DNA of 64,000 nt from Prolixibacteraceae bacterium (lineage in GTDB: Bacteria > Bacteroidota > Bacteroidia > Bacteroidales > Prolixibacteraceae): the NCBI GenBank assembly GCA_030602265.1, contig JAUWAB010000009.1:29849-93848 (forward strand), given 5' to 3'. Numbering within the stretch: the stretch's first letter is position 1; each line of letters begins with the position of its first letter. Position numbers and translations under genes: made by a program. Below the pieces are notes generated by a model, which was not told the origin of the DNA, did no database searches, and saw only the letters and a program-made list of their open reading frames with translations. Below are positions 35,435-43,633 of this stretch, one piece after another.

Positions 35435-36625
35435 TTATTTTCTTACTACAAAAACACCCTCTGATACTTTATCAATATGTACCTGGGCAGCACGGGCTAT
35501 ACGTTCTATGGTCTCATCCAATTCCTCCTTCATTTCCAGCTTTCCTGAAATCCGGACAGTCCCCAGGAAGGGATCACTGAATTGGAAACGTATGTTATAG
35601 TATCGTTCCAACCGTTTGACAATCCGGCTCAGATGTGTACTTTCAAAGCGGAAGATGCCTTCGGTCCATAAGGTATAGTAATCCGGATCCACAATACTGA
35701 CGGATGATTTCATGGTTGACCGGTTATAGGATACCAACTGTCCCGGAGTCAGTTCAACCGGCTTCTCAAACAGATTGGCATCATTGCGGCTAAGGGTGAT
35801 TTTTCCGGCTGCCAGGACTGCCTCAACAAAATTGTCCGAAGGATAAGCCATCAGGTTAAACCGGGTCCCGAGCACCTTTATCCTGACATCACTCGTTAAA
35901 ACAATAAATGGATTCCCGGCATCCTGCTTGACATCGAAAAAAGCTTCTCCCGTGAGTAGTACCTCCCGGGTTGTGCCGCTGAATACTTCCGGATAGACAA
36001 GCCTGCTGCCGGCATTAAGAAATACTCTTGTACCATCAGACAAAGTGACCTGAGCAGTCTTACCATAGGGATTGATTAACTGGTTGAAAGTCTTCTCCGG
36101 TGGATTATTTGCCCTGACTGACGAAATAACCTCTTGTCTGTCAATGGTAACTACCCCATCCCCGCTATGCTCAATTACCGGATTATCCTGCTCAAGAAGG
36201 ATATCCTCTCCTGTCGATCGTATAAGCATGGAAGAATTCTCCCGGATGATTTCAGGAAAACGCTGTGAGAATAAGTCTGCTTCAATCTTATCAGGTTTGT
36301 AAAAAATCAATGACCCGATCGAAAAAAACAAAATGGCAACGGCGGCATATCTAAGCAAAACCAGTGATATCTTTCTGAAATTGCTGTGCTTTTGCTCTTC
36401 AATCTGCCTGAGAACCCTCGAAAAAAGCAGAATCTTGTCCTCGTCAGATAATGACTTATTGTTTGTGCGGAATTGTCGGATTATTTTCCAGGCCAACCTG
36501 ATTTGTTCCCTGTCTCCGGGATAATCCTCCATATAATGTTGCAGCCAGGTTTCAGAATCATCAGCAGATTCATTTACCTTTTGAATAAAATCCTTGTCTT
36601 CAAAATACTTACTCAGATTCGCCAT
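35435..36625 (-). CDS. FecR-type anti-sigma factor
   Basis: A 396-residue protein: a cytoplasmic N-terminal domain of about 90 residues, a single transmembrane helix (RYAAVAILFFSIGSLIFY, about 88-105), and a periplasmic FecR domain with VTLSDGTRVFLNAGSRL, ATPGQL-like VELTPGQLVSYN and TEGIFRFESTHL. The C-terminal ~70 residues match the DUF4974 module. It binds the ECF sigma factor in the cytoplasm and the STN domain of SusC in the periplasm. It starts 60 bases after the sigma gene's stop. Confidence 0.92.
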   Translation of the reverse strand: MANLSKYFEDKDFIQKVNESADDSETWLQHYMEDYPGDREQIRLAWKIIRQFRTNNKSLSDEDKILLFSRVLRQIEEQKHSNFRKISLVLLRYAAVAILFFSIGSLIFYKPDKIEADLFSQRFPEIIRENSSMLIRSTGEDILLEQDNPVIEHSGDGVVTIDRQEVISSVRANNPPEKTFNQLINPYGKTAQVTLSDGTRVFLNAGSRLVYPEVFSGTTREVLLTGEAFFDVKQDAGNPFIVLTSDVRIKVLGTRFNLMAYPSDNFVEAVLAAGKITLSRNDANLFEKPVELTPGQLVSYNRSTMKSSVSIVDPDYYTLWTEGIFRFESTHLSRIVKRLERYYNIRFQFSDPFLGTVRISGKLEMKEELDETIERIARAAQVHIDKVSEGVFVVRK

Positions 36626-36685
36626 CAGGATTGGTTAGATTTTCTTCCTGAAAGGCATCGGATCCATAAAATATGGACACCATTT

Positions 36686-37294
36686 TCAAATTATTTTTGT
36701 AAGCAGATGAAAAAAAATTATATTTCTCTTAAAATCAAACACTTCCCTCATCTGCGTTATGGCACGATAAACCTGCTTCCTTACAGAATCGACCGTAATT
36801 CCCATGATATCGGAAATTTCACGGTAATCCAACGATTCATTAAACCTGAGATATATTACCTCCTTTTGTTTTGACGGAAGCTGATCCAGGATGGCTGAAA
36901 TTTTATTACGAACCTCGTTCTCCCTGTCCTGTTCAACTAACCTCAATTCCGGATTATATGAAGTATCAAAGGTCAGTTCACCGGAAGGCAGGTCATTGCT
37001 GATCCTTCTGTTTCTGATCATATTCTTTATCAGATTACGTTTTAACGCCAGGAAAAGGTAAAACTTAAGGTGTCCGGGTTCACAGGTATTTCGCTCTCTT
37101 GAATTATATAATCCGACAAAAATTTCCTGGATGGCATCTTTAACCAGGTCCTCATCTGCCGACAATTTGCAGCCATAACGGTAGAGAACATCTACGTACC
37201 GGTTGTACAACGACGCAAAAGCTTCCATATCGCCGTTTTTAAAGCGCTTCCAAACTATCAGGCTTTCAATGCTATCTGTATTATTCTCTGCCAA
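36686..37294 (-). CDS. ECF RNA polymerase sigma factor (FecI-like)
   Basis: A 202-residue protein with region 2 (FASLYNRYVDVLYRYGCKLS, then DAIQEIFVGLYNSRE) and region 4 (LDQLPSKQKEVIYLRFNESLDYREISDIMGIT, a helix-turn-helix). It is the first gene of the fec-like unit sigma-fecR-susC-susD. It is probably held inactive by FecR until the SusC transporter senses its substrate. No clear promoter element was found in the 235-bp upstream gap, which otherwise shows nothing. Confidence 0.93.
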   Translation of the reverse strand: MAENNTDSIESLIVWKRFKNGDMEAFASLYNRYVDVLYRYGCKLSADEDLVKDAIQEIFVGLYNSRERNTCEPGHLKFYLFLALKRNLIKNMIRNRRISNDLPSGELTFDTSYNPELRLVEQDRENEVRNKISAILDQLPSKQKEVIYLRFNESLDYREISDIMGITVDSVRKQVYRAITQMREVFDFKRNIIFFHLLTKII

Positions 37295-37529
37295 TCCCGG
37301 TTATGATATGTATTAACAATCGTCCAACTTCAATAAGACGCTAATATAATCATATCCCTTATCAAATCAATTGACAAGGTGTTATTTCCCCCCTGAAAAG
37401 ACCTGAATATCTACGGTTATGAAGATCAGGTCCATATTTTTCTATGAGGTGCTGTTTGCAGAGAGATTTGGATTCATCTCTGTCAGTTGGTCATTGAACT
37501 CAAATCCGGATTCCGGTAAGAAAAATCAA

Positions 37530-38432
37530 CTATTCAAACCACTGATACTCATATTTAAGTTCATAGTGCTGGCTCATCGACCGACCGGATCCATTTATGA
37601 AAACCAGGCTCGATAACGGATTGTTTTCCTGGTCAAAATGATGCTCAACCACTACCAGTTTGTCTCCGCTGCCGCTGGTTTCCTCATATCCCAGTCCGTT
37701 GCCCTTGTCATCGTAACTGAAATGCTTAATCCTGCGGTTTCTTCCGCTTTCCTCAACAGTCCTGATAACCCTCCCCTGTCCATCGGTTTCGAATGCGGTG
37801 GCCTCAACCAGGTTTTCCTCAATATCATACAACTCTTCCCTGACCTTGTTGCCCTGATCACCGAAATAGGCCTTCATTTTGACATACTCTCCGGATTCCT
37901 CGTCATTCCTGATGTGCAGGATGAGGTTGCCCTGGTCATCGTATCCGAATGTCTCCGATAAAAGCAGGTTGTTCTCACCGTCGGTAATTTCATGGGTTTC
38001 AGGCTTGCCCTTTTTATAGGTGTAGATTTCCTTCCCCTCCGACTCACCTTCATCGTTCACGGTGGTTTTTTCTGTCAGAAGGCCTTCATCATTATAATGA
38101 TACTCAATCGTATCAAAACTGCCGTCCAGATAATGAACCTTTTCCTTCATTATCCTTCCTTCCTGATCATACTCAAACGACTTTTCCTCCGAAGGGTCCA
38201 CATCATCCGTATAATAGGTTTCATGAACCAGCCGACCCAGGGGATCGTACTCAAACTCCACTTTTTCTGTTACCAGTCCGGCAGCATTGGTGGTACATTG
38301 CCTTAAGACCCTTCCTTCCGGGTCATAGTTTGTCTCACTGTACAGATAGGGTACAATCTCCTTTTGTCCCTGACCTATTCCGACGTTCACCAGGTCGGTC
38401 CGGTATATCAGCGTGCTCTTTTTTACAGGCAT
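37530..38432 (-). CDS. Cytoplasmic YD/RHS-like repeat protein
   Basis: A 300-residue acidic protein from ATG 38432. It is built from about nine or ten degenerate repeats of 20-30 residues with the core Y/F-D-x-x-G-x-hydrophobic, such as YDPEGRVL, YDPLGRLV, YDQEGRIM, YNDEGLL, YDDQGNLI and YDDKGNGL. These resemble YD repeats of RHS proteins, but there is no signal peptide, no C-terminal toxin domain and no RHS core. The repeats continue to the end. Its function is unknown. It is divergent from the ATP-cone nuclease with a 112-bp gap. Confidence 0.6.
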   Translation of the reverse strand: MPVKKSTLIYRTDLVNVGIGQGQKEIVPYLYSETNYDPEGRVLRQCTTNAAGLVTEKVEFEYDPLGRLVHETYYTDDVDPSEEKSFEYDQEGRIMKEKVHYLDGSFDTIEYHYNDEGLLTEKTTVNDEGESEGKEIYTYKKGKPETHEITDGENNLLLSETFGYDDQGNLILHIRNDEESGEYVKMKAYFGDQGNKVREELYDIEENLVEATAFETDGQGRVIRTVEESGRNRRIKHFSYDDKGNGLGYEETSGSGDKLVVVEHHFDQENNPLSSLVFINGSGRSMSQHYELKYEYQWFE

Positions 38433-38518
38433 TTGTATTGTTTTTGGTTGAAACAGCAAATCTAATCAATAGAGATGAATTTGTCACGACAATCTGATTC
38501 CGGGGAGTGATATTCCAT

Positions 38519-38526
38519 TAAATTTG
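38519..38526 (+). promoter_or_regulatory. Candidate -7 element for the ATP-cone nuclease
   Basis: TAAATTTG matches TAnnTTTG, 18 bases before the ATG at 38545. No TTG is found at the usual -33 distance. Confidence 0.4.
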
Positions 38527-38544
38527 AAGCCTAAAACGGAATCA

Positions 38545-39396
38545 ATGACCAAAAAAATATTAGTCAGAAAGCACTCCGGAGAACAACAACCCTTCTCTGA
38601 AGAGAAACTGATATCCTCTATCCTTCGCTCCGGAGCCACAGAAGAGATTGCAGCCACCGTGCTGAGGGAAGTCAGGCCCGACCTGCATGACGGGATCACC
38701 ACCCGGGAAATCTACCGGAGGGCATTTCAGATACTCCGGAGGATCATGCGATCGGTTGCCGCCCGCTACAGTATCAAGAACGCCATTATGGAACTGGGTC
38801 CCAGTGGATATCCGTTCGAAAAATTTACCGGGGAGATATTCCGCAAACAGGGGTTTCAGGTAAAAACCGGCCAGATCGTTCAGGGGAGATGTATTCAGCA
38901 TGAAATGGATGTCATTGCCGAAAACGGAAAGCTTACCGCCATGGCTGAATGTAAATACGGAAATGACCAGAGCAAGATCAGCAGCGTGCAGGTACCCCTT
39001 TATGTCAATTCCCGGATGAAAGACATTGAGGCCGCCTGGAGGACCCGGCCCGAGAACCAGGGTAAAACCTTCCAGGGATGGATCTTCACGAACACCCGTT
39101 TCAGCAGCGATGCCGAAGAGTATGGCACCTGCGCCGGACTGCACCTGGTCAGCTGGAGTTTCCCGGAAAAAAACAACTTACGGTACCTGGTCGAAAAATA
39201 TGCCCTGTTTCCGGTGACGGCCCTTACCCGGCTGACCATGAAACAGAAAGAAATATTACTCTCAAAGGACATCATCCTGGCAGAAAACCTGCTTGAACAT
39301 CCTGAGTTACTTATGGAACTTGGTTTATCGGATAAGAAGCTGGCTGAAATAATGGAAGAAGCCACCACCCTGGTATCTATAGGAAAGATTTGTTAA
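38545..39396 (+). CDS. ATP-cone domain fused to a PD-(D/E)XK nuclease
   Basis: A 283-residue protein from ATG 38545. Residues 1-90 have the ATP-cone pattern: VRKHSGEQQPFSEEKLISSI, then RRAFQILRR, as in ribonucleotide reductase regulators. Residues 91-200 form a restriction-endonuclease-like core with Glu97, Asp122 and the Glu135-Cys-Lys137 motif of PD-(D/E)XK enzymes. The C-terminal ~60 residues are helical with repeated ILLSKDIILAENLL segments. ATP-cones sense ATP/dATP, so nucleotide-regulated DNA cleavage is plausible; this is inference. Known as a fold combination, but uncharacterised to my knowledge. Confidence 0.75.
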   Translation: MTKKILVRKHSGEQQPFSEEKLISSILRSGATEEIAATVLREVRPDLHDGITTREIYRRAFQILRRIMRSVAARYSIKNAIMELGPSGYPFEKFTGEIFRKQGFQVKTGQIVQGRCIQHEMDVIAENGKLTAMAECKYGNDQSKISSVQVPLYVNSRMKDIEAAWRTRPENQGKTFQGWIFTNTRFSSDAEEYGTCAGLHLVSWSFPEKNNLRYLVEKYALFPVTALTRLTMKQKEILLSKDIILAENLLEHPELLMELGLSDKKLAEIMEEATTLVSIGKIC

Positions 39397-39437
39397 ATTT
39401 CGGGGGATCAAAAAACTTTTTTATTAGAACCGTTGTT

Positions 39438-39445
39438 TATTTTTG
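39438..39445 (+). promoter_or_regulatory. Candidate -7 element of the trp operon
   Basis: TATTTTTG matches TAnnTTTG, 38 bases before the first trp leader start. The -33 region is T-rich (CTTTTTTA) but has no clean TTG. Confidence 0.45.
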
Positions 39446-39482
39446 AAAAAATTCATTCCTTGCAGCCGATTTAAATAACAAA

Positions 39483-39536
39483 ATGAAACAAAGTATCAAT
39501 ATATGGTCATGGTGGCGTTTCTGCTTGCAAAAGTAA
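39483..39536 (+). CDS. trpL: First trp leader peptide (WSWW)
   Basis: An uninterrupted ATG-to-TAA frame of 17 codons: MKQSINIWSWWRFCLQK. Three of the 17 residues are Trp, at codons 8, 10 and 11 (39504-39515), a clustering far from chance. The leader's stop codon overlaps the 5' arm of an antiterminator, and a Rho-independent terminator follows 40 bases later, as in the E. coli trp leader. It was too short for gene-finder thresholds and was read directly. Tryptophan starvation would stall ribosomes at the Trp codons. Confidence 0.85.
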   Translation: MKQSINIWSWWRFCLQK

Positions 39537-39588
39537 GAAGCCTTCCGGCCGTATGATGATTCAGAAAATATTTACAGGCCTGCTTCTT
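39535..39588 (+). promoter_or_regulatory. First trp attenuator: antiterminator pairing
   Basis: AAGAAGC (39535-39541) can pair with GCTTCTT (39582-39588), and inside it GGCC (39547-39550) with GGCC (39577-39580). This pairing is exclusive with the terminator stem that uses 39576-39586. A ribosome stalled at the Trp codons leaves the 5' arm free; a ribosome reaching the stop codon (39534-39536) covers it. That is the standard attenuation logic. Confidence 0.75.
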
Positions 39589-39608
39589 ACCCGGAGCAGG
39601 CTTTTTTT
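39576..39608 (+). terminator. First trp attenuator terminator
   Basis: The stem core GCCTGCT (39578-39584) pairs with AGCAGGC (39595-39601), extended by G-U and C-G pairs inward, followed by seven T (39602-39608). Confidence 0.85.
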
Positions 39609-39619
39609 ATAGTACGATT

Positions 39620-39679
39620 ATGAACAGAATGAACAAAAATAACTGGTGGTGGCACATGAACTTTTCACAACATCCGTGA
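39620..39679 (+). CDS. Second trp leader peptide (WWW)
   Basis: An ATG-to-TGA frame of 19 codons, MNRMNKNNWWWHMNFSQHP, starting 11 bases after the first terminator. Three consecutive Trp codons stand at positions 9-11 (39644-39652). An in-frame second ATG lies at 39629. The stop codon is directly followed by its own antiterminator arm and terminator, so this is a complete second attenuator rather than a remnant. Confidence 0.83.
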   Translation: MNRMNKNNWWWHMNFSQHP

Positions 39680-39725
39680 TAAGCAGCAATGCTATGGCCC
39701 AGGAAAAAGGCGGCTTACCGGATGT
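39670..39725 (+). promoter_or_regulatory. Second trp attenuator: antiterminator pairing
   Basis: ACATCCG (39670-39676) pairs with CGGATGT (39719-39725), and next to it TAAGC (39680-39684) with GCTTA (39713-39717). The pairing overlaps the terminator stem and its loop, and its 5' arm overlaps the last codons and stop of the WWW leader. Confidence 0.75.
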
Positions 39726-39742
39726 GGTAGGCCGCCTTTTTT
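39704..39742 (+). terminator. Second trp attenuator terminator
   Basis: AAAGGCGGC (39706-39714) pairs with GCCGCCTTT (39731-39739), then TACC (39716-39719) with GGTA (39726-39729), closing a six-base loop. About 14 pairs are possible and the T-run is 39737-39742. Confidence 0.88.
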
Positions 39743-39822
39743 GATTGATTATTTATTATTTTCTATTTATTATTGATCAATGGTTATTAATGAGTTAGTT
39801 GGAAATATTAATAAAAAAATAT

Positions 39823-41232
39823 ATGCAAAAACAAGTTTTTTATCCGGTTGTCCGGAAAATTTTAGCTGATACGGTTACTCCCGTGAGCGTGTATCTGAGG
39901 CTCAGGAACCTGTACCACAAGTCGATCCTTCTGGAAAGTTCAGATTACCATGGCCACGAAAACGCCTACTCCTTTATTTGTTTTGAACCGGTTGCCTGTT
40001 TCAGTGCCGACGACGGACAGGTTACCATTGAATCGAACGGGCAGGGCAAGACCCATTTCCAGGTAAGCCCCGACATGCCGCTTCACCGGTTGCTGGATGA
40101 TTTCTACAACTCTTTCGAGGTAAGCGGTGAAGGTATCGAACTGCCGGCCAACGGACTGTTCGGCTACATGAACTTCGATGCCGTAAAATATTTTGAAAAG
40201 CTGGAACTTGAGTCACCCAGAAAGGAAGAGTACCGGATACCGGAGGTTCGCTATTGTTTTTACAAATATGTGATTGCGATAGACCATCACAAGAACATCA
40301 TCCATATGATAGAAAACCTGAAAGAAGGTGAGAACTCTCAGCTCGATTACATTCATCACCTGCTGGTTAACCTGAACTTCACCACCTCCGCATTCTCGGC
40401 ATCGGGGGAGGAGAAGTCCAATATCACCGATGAACAGTTCAGGTTTATGGTTACAAAGGGGAAGGAACACTGTCACCGGGGCGATGTATTCCAGGTGGTC
40501 ATGGCCCGCCAGTTCACCCAGAATTTTGACGGCGACGATTTTAATGTTTACCGGGCCCTGCGGTCGATCAACCCTTCGCCCTACCTGTTTTATTTTGACT
40601 ATGGCAGCTACCGGATCTTCGGATCCAGTCCGGAAGCCCAGCTCCGGGTGATCAGTAACAAGGCCTACATACATCCGATTGCCGGCACCTTCAGGCGCAC
40701 CGGGAACGACGAGCAGGACAAGCTCCTGGCTGAGAAACTCAGTCTCGATCCGAAGGAAAATGCCGAGCATGTGATGTTGGTTGACCTGGCCCGGAACGAC
40801 CTCAGCAGGAATGCCTCCCAGGTTACCGTGGAGACCTATCGCGAAGTACAATACTATTCCCACGTGATCCACCTGGTTTCCCAGGTTTCCGGCGAACTCG
40901 ACGAAAGCGCCAACCTCATCAAGGTTTTAGGCGAATCGTTCCCGGCCGGAACGCTTTCCGGGGCGCCCAAACACCGGGCTGTACAGCTGATCGACACCTA
41001 CGAAAACCAGAACAGGGGCTTTTACGGCGGATGTATCGGTTACCTGGGATTTGACCGCACACTCAACCACGCCATCATCATCCGCTCTTTCCTGAGCAAA
41101 AACAAAACATTGTACTATCAGGCGGGAGCAGGGGTTGTTGCTGATTCATCCGAGGAAAGCGAGCTTCAGGAAGTGAATAATAAACTGGCTGCCCTGAAAA
41201 AGGCAGTCATCATGGCCGGACAGATAAACTGA
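39823..41232 (+). CDS. trpE: Anthranilate synthase component I
   Basis: A 469-residue chorismate-binding enzyme; ATG 39823 is preferred over a TTG at 39799. The family signatures are present: YLFYFDYGSYRIFGSSPEAQL, PIAGTFRRTG, the DPKENAEHVMLVDLARND metal-binding region, and GTLSGAPKHRAVQLID with GGCIGYLG. With TrpG it makes anthranilate from chorismate. The N-terminal region has a LESSD segment like the feedback-binding LLES site. It is the first gene of the operon, 80 bases after the second attenuator terminator. Confidence 0.95.
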   Translation: MQKQVFYPVVRKILADTVTPVSVYLRLRNLYHKSILLESSDYHGHENAYSFICFEPVACFSADDGQVTIESNGQGKTHFQVSPDMPLHRLLDDFYNSFEVSGEGIELPANGLFGYMNFDAVKYFEKLELESPRKEEYRIPEVRYCFYKYVIAIDHHKNIIHMIENLKEGENSQLDYIHHLLVNLNFTTSAFSASGEEKSNITDEQFRFMVTKGKEHCHRGDVFQVVMARQFTQNFDGDDFNVYRALRSINPSPYLFYFDYGSYRIFGSSPEAQLRVISNKAYIHPIAGTFRRTGNDEQDKLLAEKLSLDPKENAEHVMLVDLARNDLSRNASQVTVETYREVQYYSHVIHLVSQVSGELDESANLIKVLGESFPAGTLSGAPKHRAVQLIDTYENQNRGFYGGCIGYLGFDRTLNHAIIIRSFLSKNKTLYYQAGAGVVADSSEESELQEVNNKLAALKKAVIMAGQIN

Positions 41233-41280
41233 TCCGGCGTTCAGAACTATTTTATACAATGTTATAAAACAATCCGATAT

Positions 41281-41853
41281 ATGAAGATCATAGTAATTGA
41301 TAACTACGACTCGTTTACCTACAATCTGGTACATGCCATTAAAAAGATTACCGGATTGCCGGTTGATGTGGTCCGGAACGATGAACTATCGCTGTCCGAC
41401 CTTGAACCATACGATAAGATCGTACTGTCGCCGGGGCCCGGCATACCCGAAGAGGCAGGCCTGCTGCTGCCAATCATCCGGGAATTTGCCCCCCGGAAGA
41501 GCATTTTAGGGGTATGTCTGGGCCATCAGGCCATTGGTGAAGCGTTCGGGGCAAAACTGCTGAACATGAACCGGGTAATTCACGGGGTAGCCACCCCGGT
41601 GATGGTCACCGACCGCAGCACCGCACTTTACGAAGGATTACCGGATACGTTTCAGGCTGGCAGGTACCACTCATGGATTGTCGACGGTGAAGGTCTGCCC
41701 GGGTGCCTCCAGGTCTCCGGCCTCGACGGGGAGGGTCACATCATGTCGATGCACCATAAAGAATACAACGTCCAGGGAGTCCAGTACCACCCCGAGTCGG
41801 TCCTTACCCCGGAAGGGGAAAAAATCATTGAAAACTGGTTATATAAGCTATGA
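41281..41853 (+). CDS. trpG: Anthranilate synthase glutamine amidotransferase subunit
   Basis: A 190-residue class I glutamine amidotransferase. IDNYDSFTYNLV is at the N-terminus, the nucleophile in GVCLGHQAIGEAFG (Cys near residue 79), the oxyanion segment SPGPGIPEEAG, and the His-Glu pair in VQYHPESVLTPEG. It supplies ammonia to TrpE; in many Bacteroidota it also serves para-aminobenzoate synthesis, as no pabA is nearby. It overlaps trpD by 4 bases. Confidence 0.95.
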   Translation: MKIIVIDNYDSFTYNLVHAIKKITGLPVDVVRNDELSLSDLEPYDKIVLSPGPGIPEEAGLLLPIIREFAPRKSILGVCLGHQAIGEAFGAKLLNMNRVIHGVATPVMVTDRSTALYEGLPDTFQAGRYHSWIVDGEGLPGCLQVSGLDGEGHIMSMHHKEYNVQGVQYHPESVLTPEGEKIIENWLYKL

Positions 41854-42845
41854 AAGAGACACTGGAATATTTGTATCAGGGAGGCCGCTTGACAGAAACC
41901 GACGCCATGGGAATCCTGGTGAAAATCGGACAAAACAGTTTTTCGGAAATCGAAATTGCCTCTTTTCTAACGGTTTTCCTGATGAGGGAAATTACCCCAC
42001 AGGAATTATCGGGTTTCAGGAAAGCTCTGCTTCAGCTTTGCATTCCCGTTGACCTTTCGGAGTTCGACACCATCGATGTATGTGGCACCGGCGGAGACGG
42101 CAAAAACACGTTCAACATCAGCACTCTGAGTGCGTTTGTCCTGGCCGGGGCCGGTATCCGCGTGGCCAAACACGGCAATTACGGCGTTTCCAGCCCCGTG
42201 GGTTCCTCCAACATCCTCGAACACTTCGGGTACCGGTTCAGTAATGATGCAAACCGGCTACGCCGGGAAGTTGACCAGGCAGGGATCACCTTCCTTCATG
42301 CCCCTCTGTTTCATCCGGCCATGAAATACGTGGCACCGGTGAGGCGGGCCCTGAGGACCAAAACCTTCTTCAATATGCTGGGCCCCATGATCAATCCGGC
42401 ATCGCCCGGTTTTCAGCTGGTCGGGGTATATTCAGAAAAGGTGCAGGACCTCTACAATCTGGTCTTCAGGGAAACAGGAAAAAATTACCTGATCATTCAC
42501 GGCCTCGACGGGTACGACGAGATTTCACTGACGGGAAAAGTCAGGGCCGTTTCCCCGCGGGGAGAGGAGATCATTTCGCCTGAAACATTCGGGATGGCCC
42601 CGGTGCAGGAATCATCCCTCGACGGGGGCAACAGCGCCGGAGAAGCAGCGGCCATCTTCATGAAAGTACTTAAAAACGAAGCCAACGCTGATCAGCAGAA
42701 TGTGGTGTTAGCCAATTCTGCTGCCGGGATACACACCCTCTTTCCGGAGAAGTCATGGTCCGACTGTACCGGGATTGCCCGTGAATCATTAGAAAGCGGC
42801 AGAGCGCTGGAAGCATTTAAAAAACTGATTTCTTTACAGTCATGA
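41850..42845 (+). CDS. trpD: Anthranilate phosphoribosyltransferase
   Basis: A 331-residue protein with the TrpD signatures: CGTGGDGKNTFNIST (about 73-87), VAKHGNYGVSSPVGSSNILEHFG, and LGPMINPASP. It joins anthranilate to PRPP. Start ATGA overlaps the trpG stop and its end overlaps the trpC start by 4 bases, so translation is coupled. Confidence 0.96.
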   Translation: MKETLEYLYQGGRLTETDAMGILVKIGQNSFSEIEIASFLTVFLMREITPQELSGFRKALLQLCIPVDLSEFDTIDVCGTGGDGKNTFNISTLSAFVLAGAGIRVAKHGNYGVSSPVGSSNILEHFGYRFSNDANRLRREVDQAGITFLHAPLFHPAMKYVAPVRRALRTKTFFNMLGPMINPASPGFQLVGVYSEKVQDLYNLVFRETGKNYLIIHGLDGYDEISLTGKVRAVSPRGEEIISPETFGMAPVQESSLDGGNSAGEAAAIFMKVLKNEANADQQNVVLANSAAGIHTLFPEKSWSDCTGIARESLESGRALEAFKKLISLQS

Positions 42846-43633
42846 ACATTCTTGATAAAATCATTGAAACCAAAAGGCAGGAAGTGGAGCAGCTCAGAAA
42901 GGTTACTCCCGAACCGGTCCTTCAGGAAGGGAAATATTTCCACCGGAAGGGCCTGTCCCTGAAAAACAGGCTTCTGGAAAGCCGGCTGCCCGGGATTATT
43001 GCTGAATTCAAGCAGAAATCACCCAGCAAAGGGGAAATCAACTATGCCGTTAAAGTGGATACCGTGACCCGTGGGTACACCGAAGCTGGAGCAGCCGGGT
43101 TGTCGGTCCTGACCGACTTCGAATACTTCGGGGGAACAATGACCAACTTGATCCGGGCCAGGGAGGCCAATCCCGACACCCCCATCCTGCGTAAAGACTT
43201 CATGATCGATCCCTACCAGCTAACCGAAGCCAAAGCCATGGGAGCGGATGTTATCCTGCTGATCGCGGCCTGCCTTTCCGCCGGGGAAATCCACAGTATG
43301 GCTGAACAGGCAAAGGCATTAGGAATGGAGGTACTGCTTGAAATTCACGGTGCGGAAGAGCTTGATAAAATTTCGCCGGCAGTAGATATGGTCGGAGTCA
43401 ACAACCGGAACCTGAAAACGTTTGAAGTAAGCGTGGAAACCTCCAGGGCACTGGCTGCCAGGATTCCGGACCAGTTTGTGAAGATCTCGGAAAGCGGACT
43501 CTCCTCCGCGGATACCATACAAAACCTGTTTAAGGAGGGATACAAAGGATTTCTGATCGGAGAGACTTTTATGAAAACCACAGATCCCGCCGCCGCCTGC
43601 AGGGAATTGATTAACCGGTTGAAAAATGGCTGA
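42842..43633 (+). CDS. trpC: Indole-3-glycerol phosphate synthase
   Basis: A 263-residue TIM barrel with IIAEFKQKSPSKG (about 55-67), SVLTDFEYFGG, LRKDFMIDPYQ and the phosphate-binding SESGL...LIGE end. It closes CdRP to indole-glycerol phosphate with loss of CO2. Unlike E. coli, it is not fused to TrpF, which follows with an 8-base overlap. Confidence 0.96.
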   Translation: MNILDKIIETKRQEVEQLRKVTPEPVLQEGKYFHRKGLSLKNRLLESRLPGIIAEFKQKSPSKGEINYAVKVDTVTRGYTEAGAAGLSVLTDFEYFGGTMTNLIRAREANPDTPILRKDFMIDPYQLTEAKAMGADVILLIAACLSAGEIHSMAEQAKALGMEVLLEIHGAEELDKISPAVDMVGVNNRNLKTFEVSVETSRALAARIPDQFVKISESGLSSADTIQNLFKEGYKGFLIGETFMKTTDPAAACRELINRLKNG

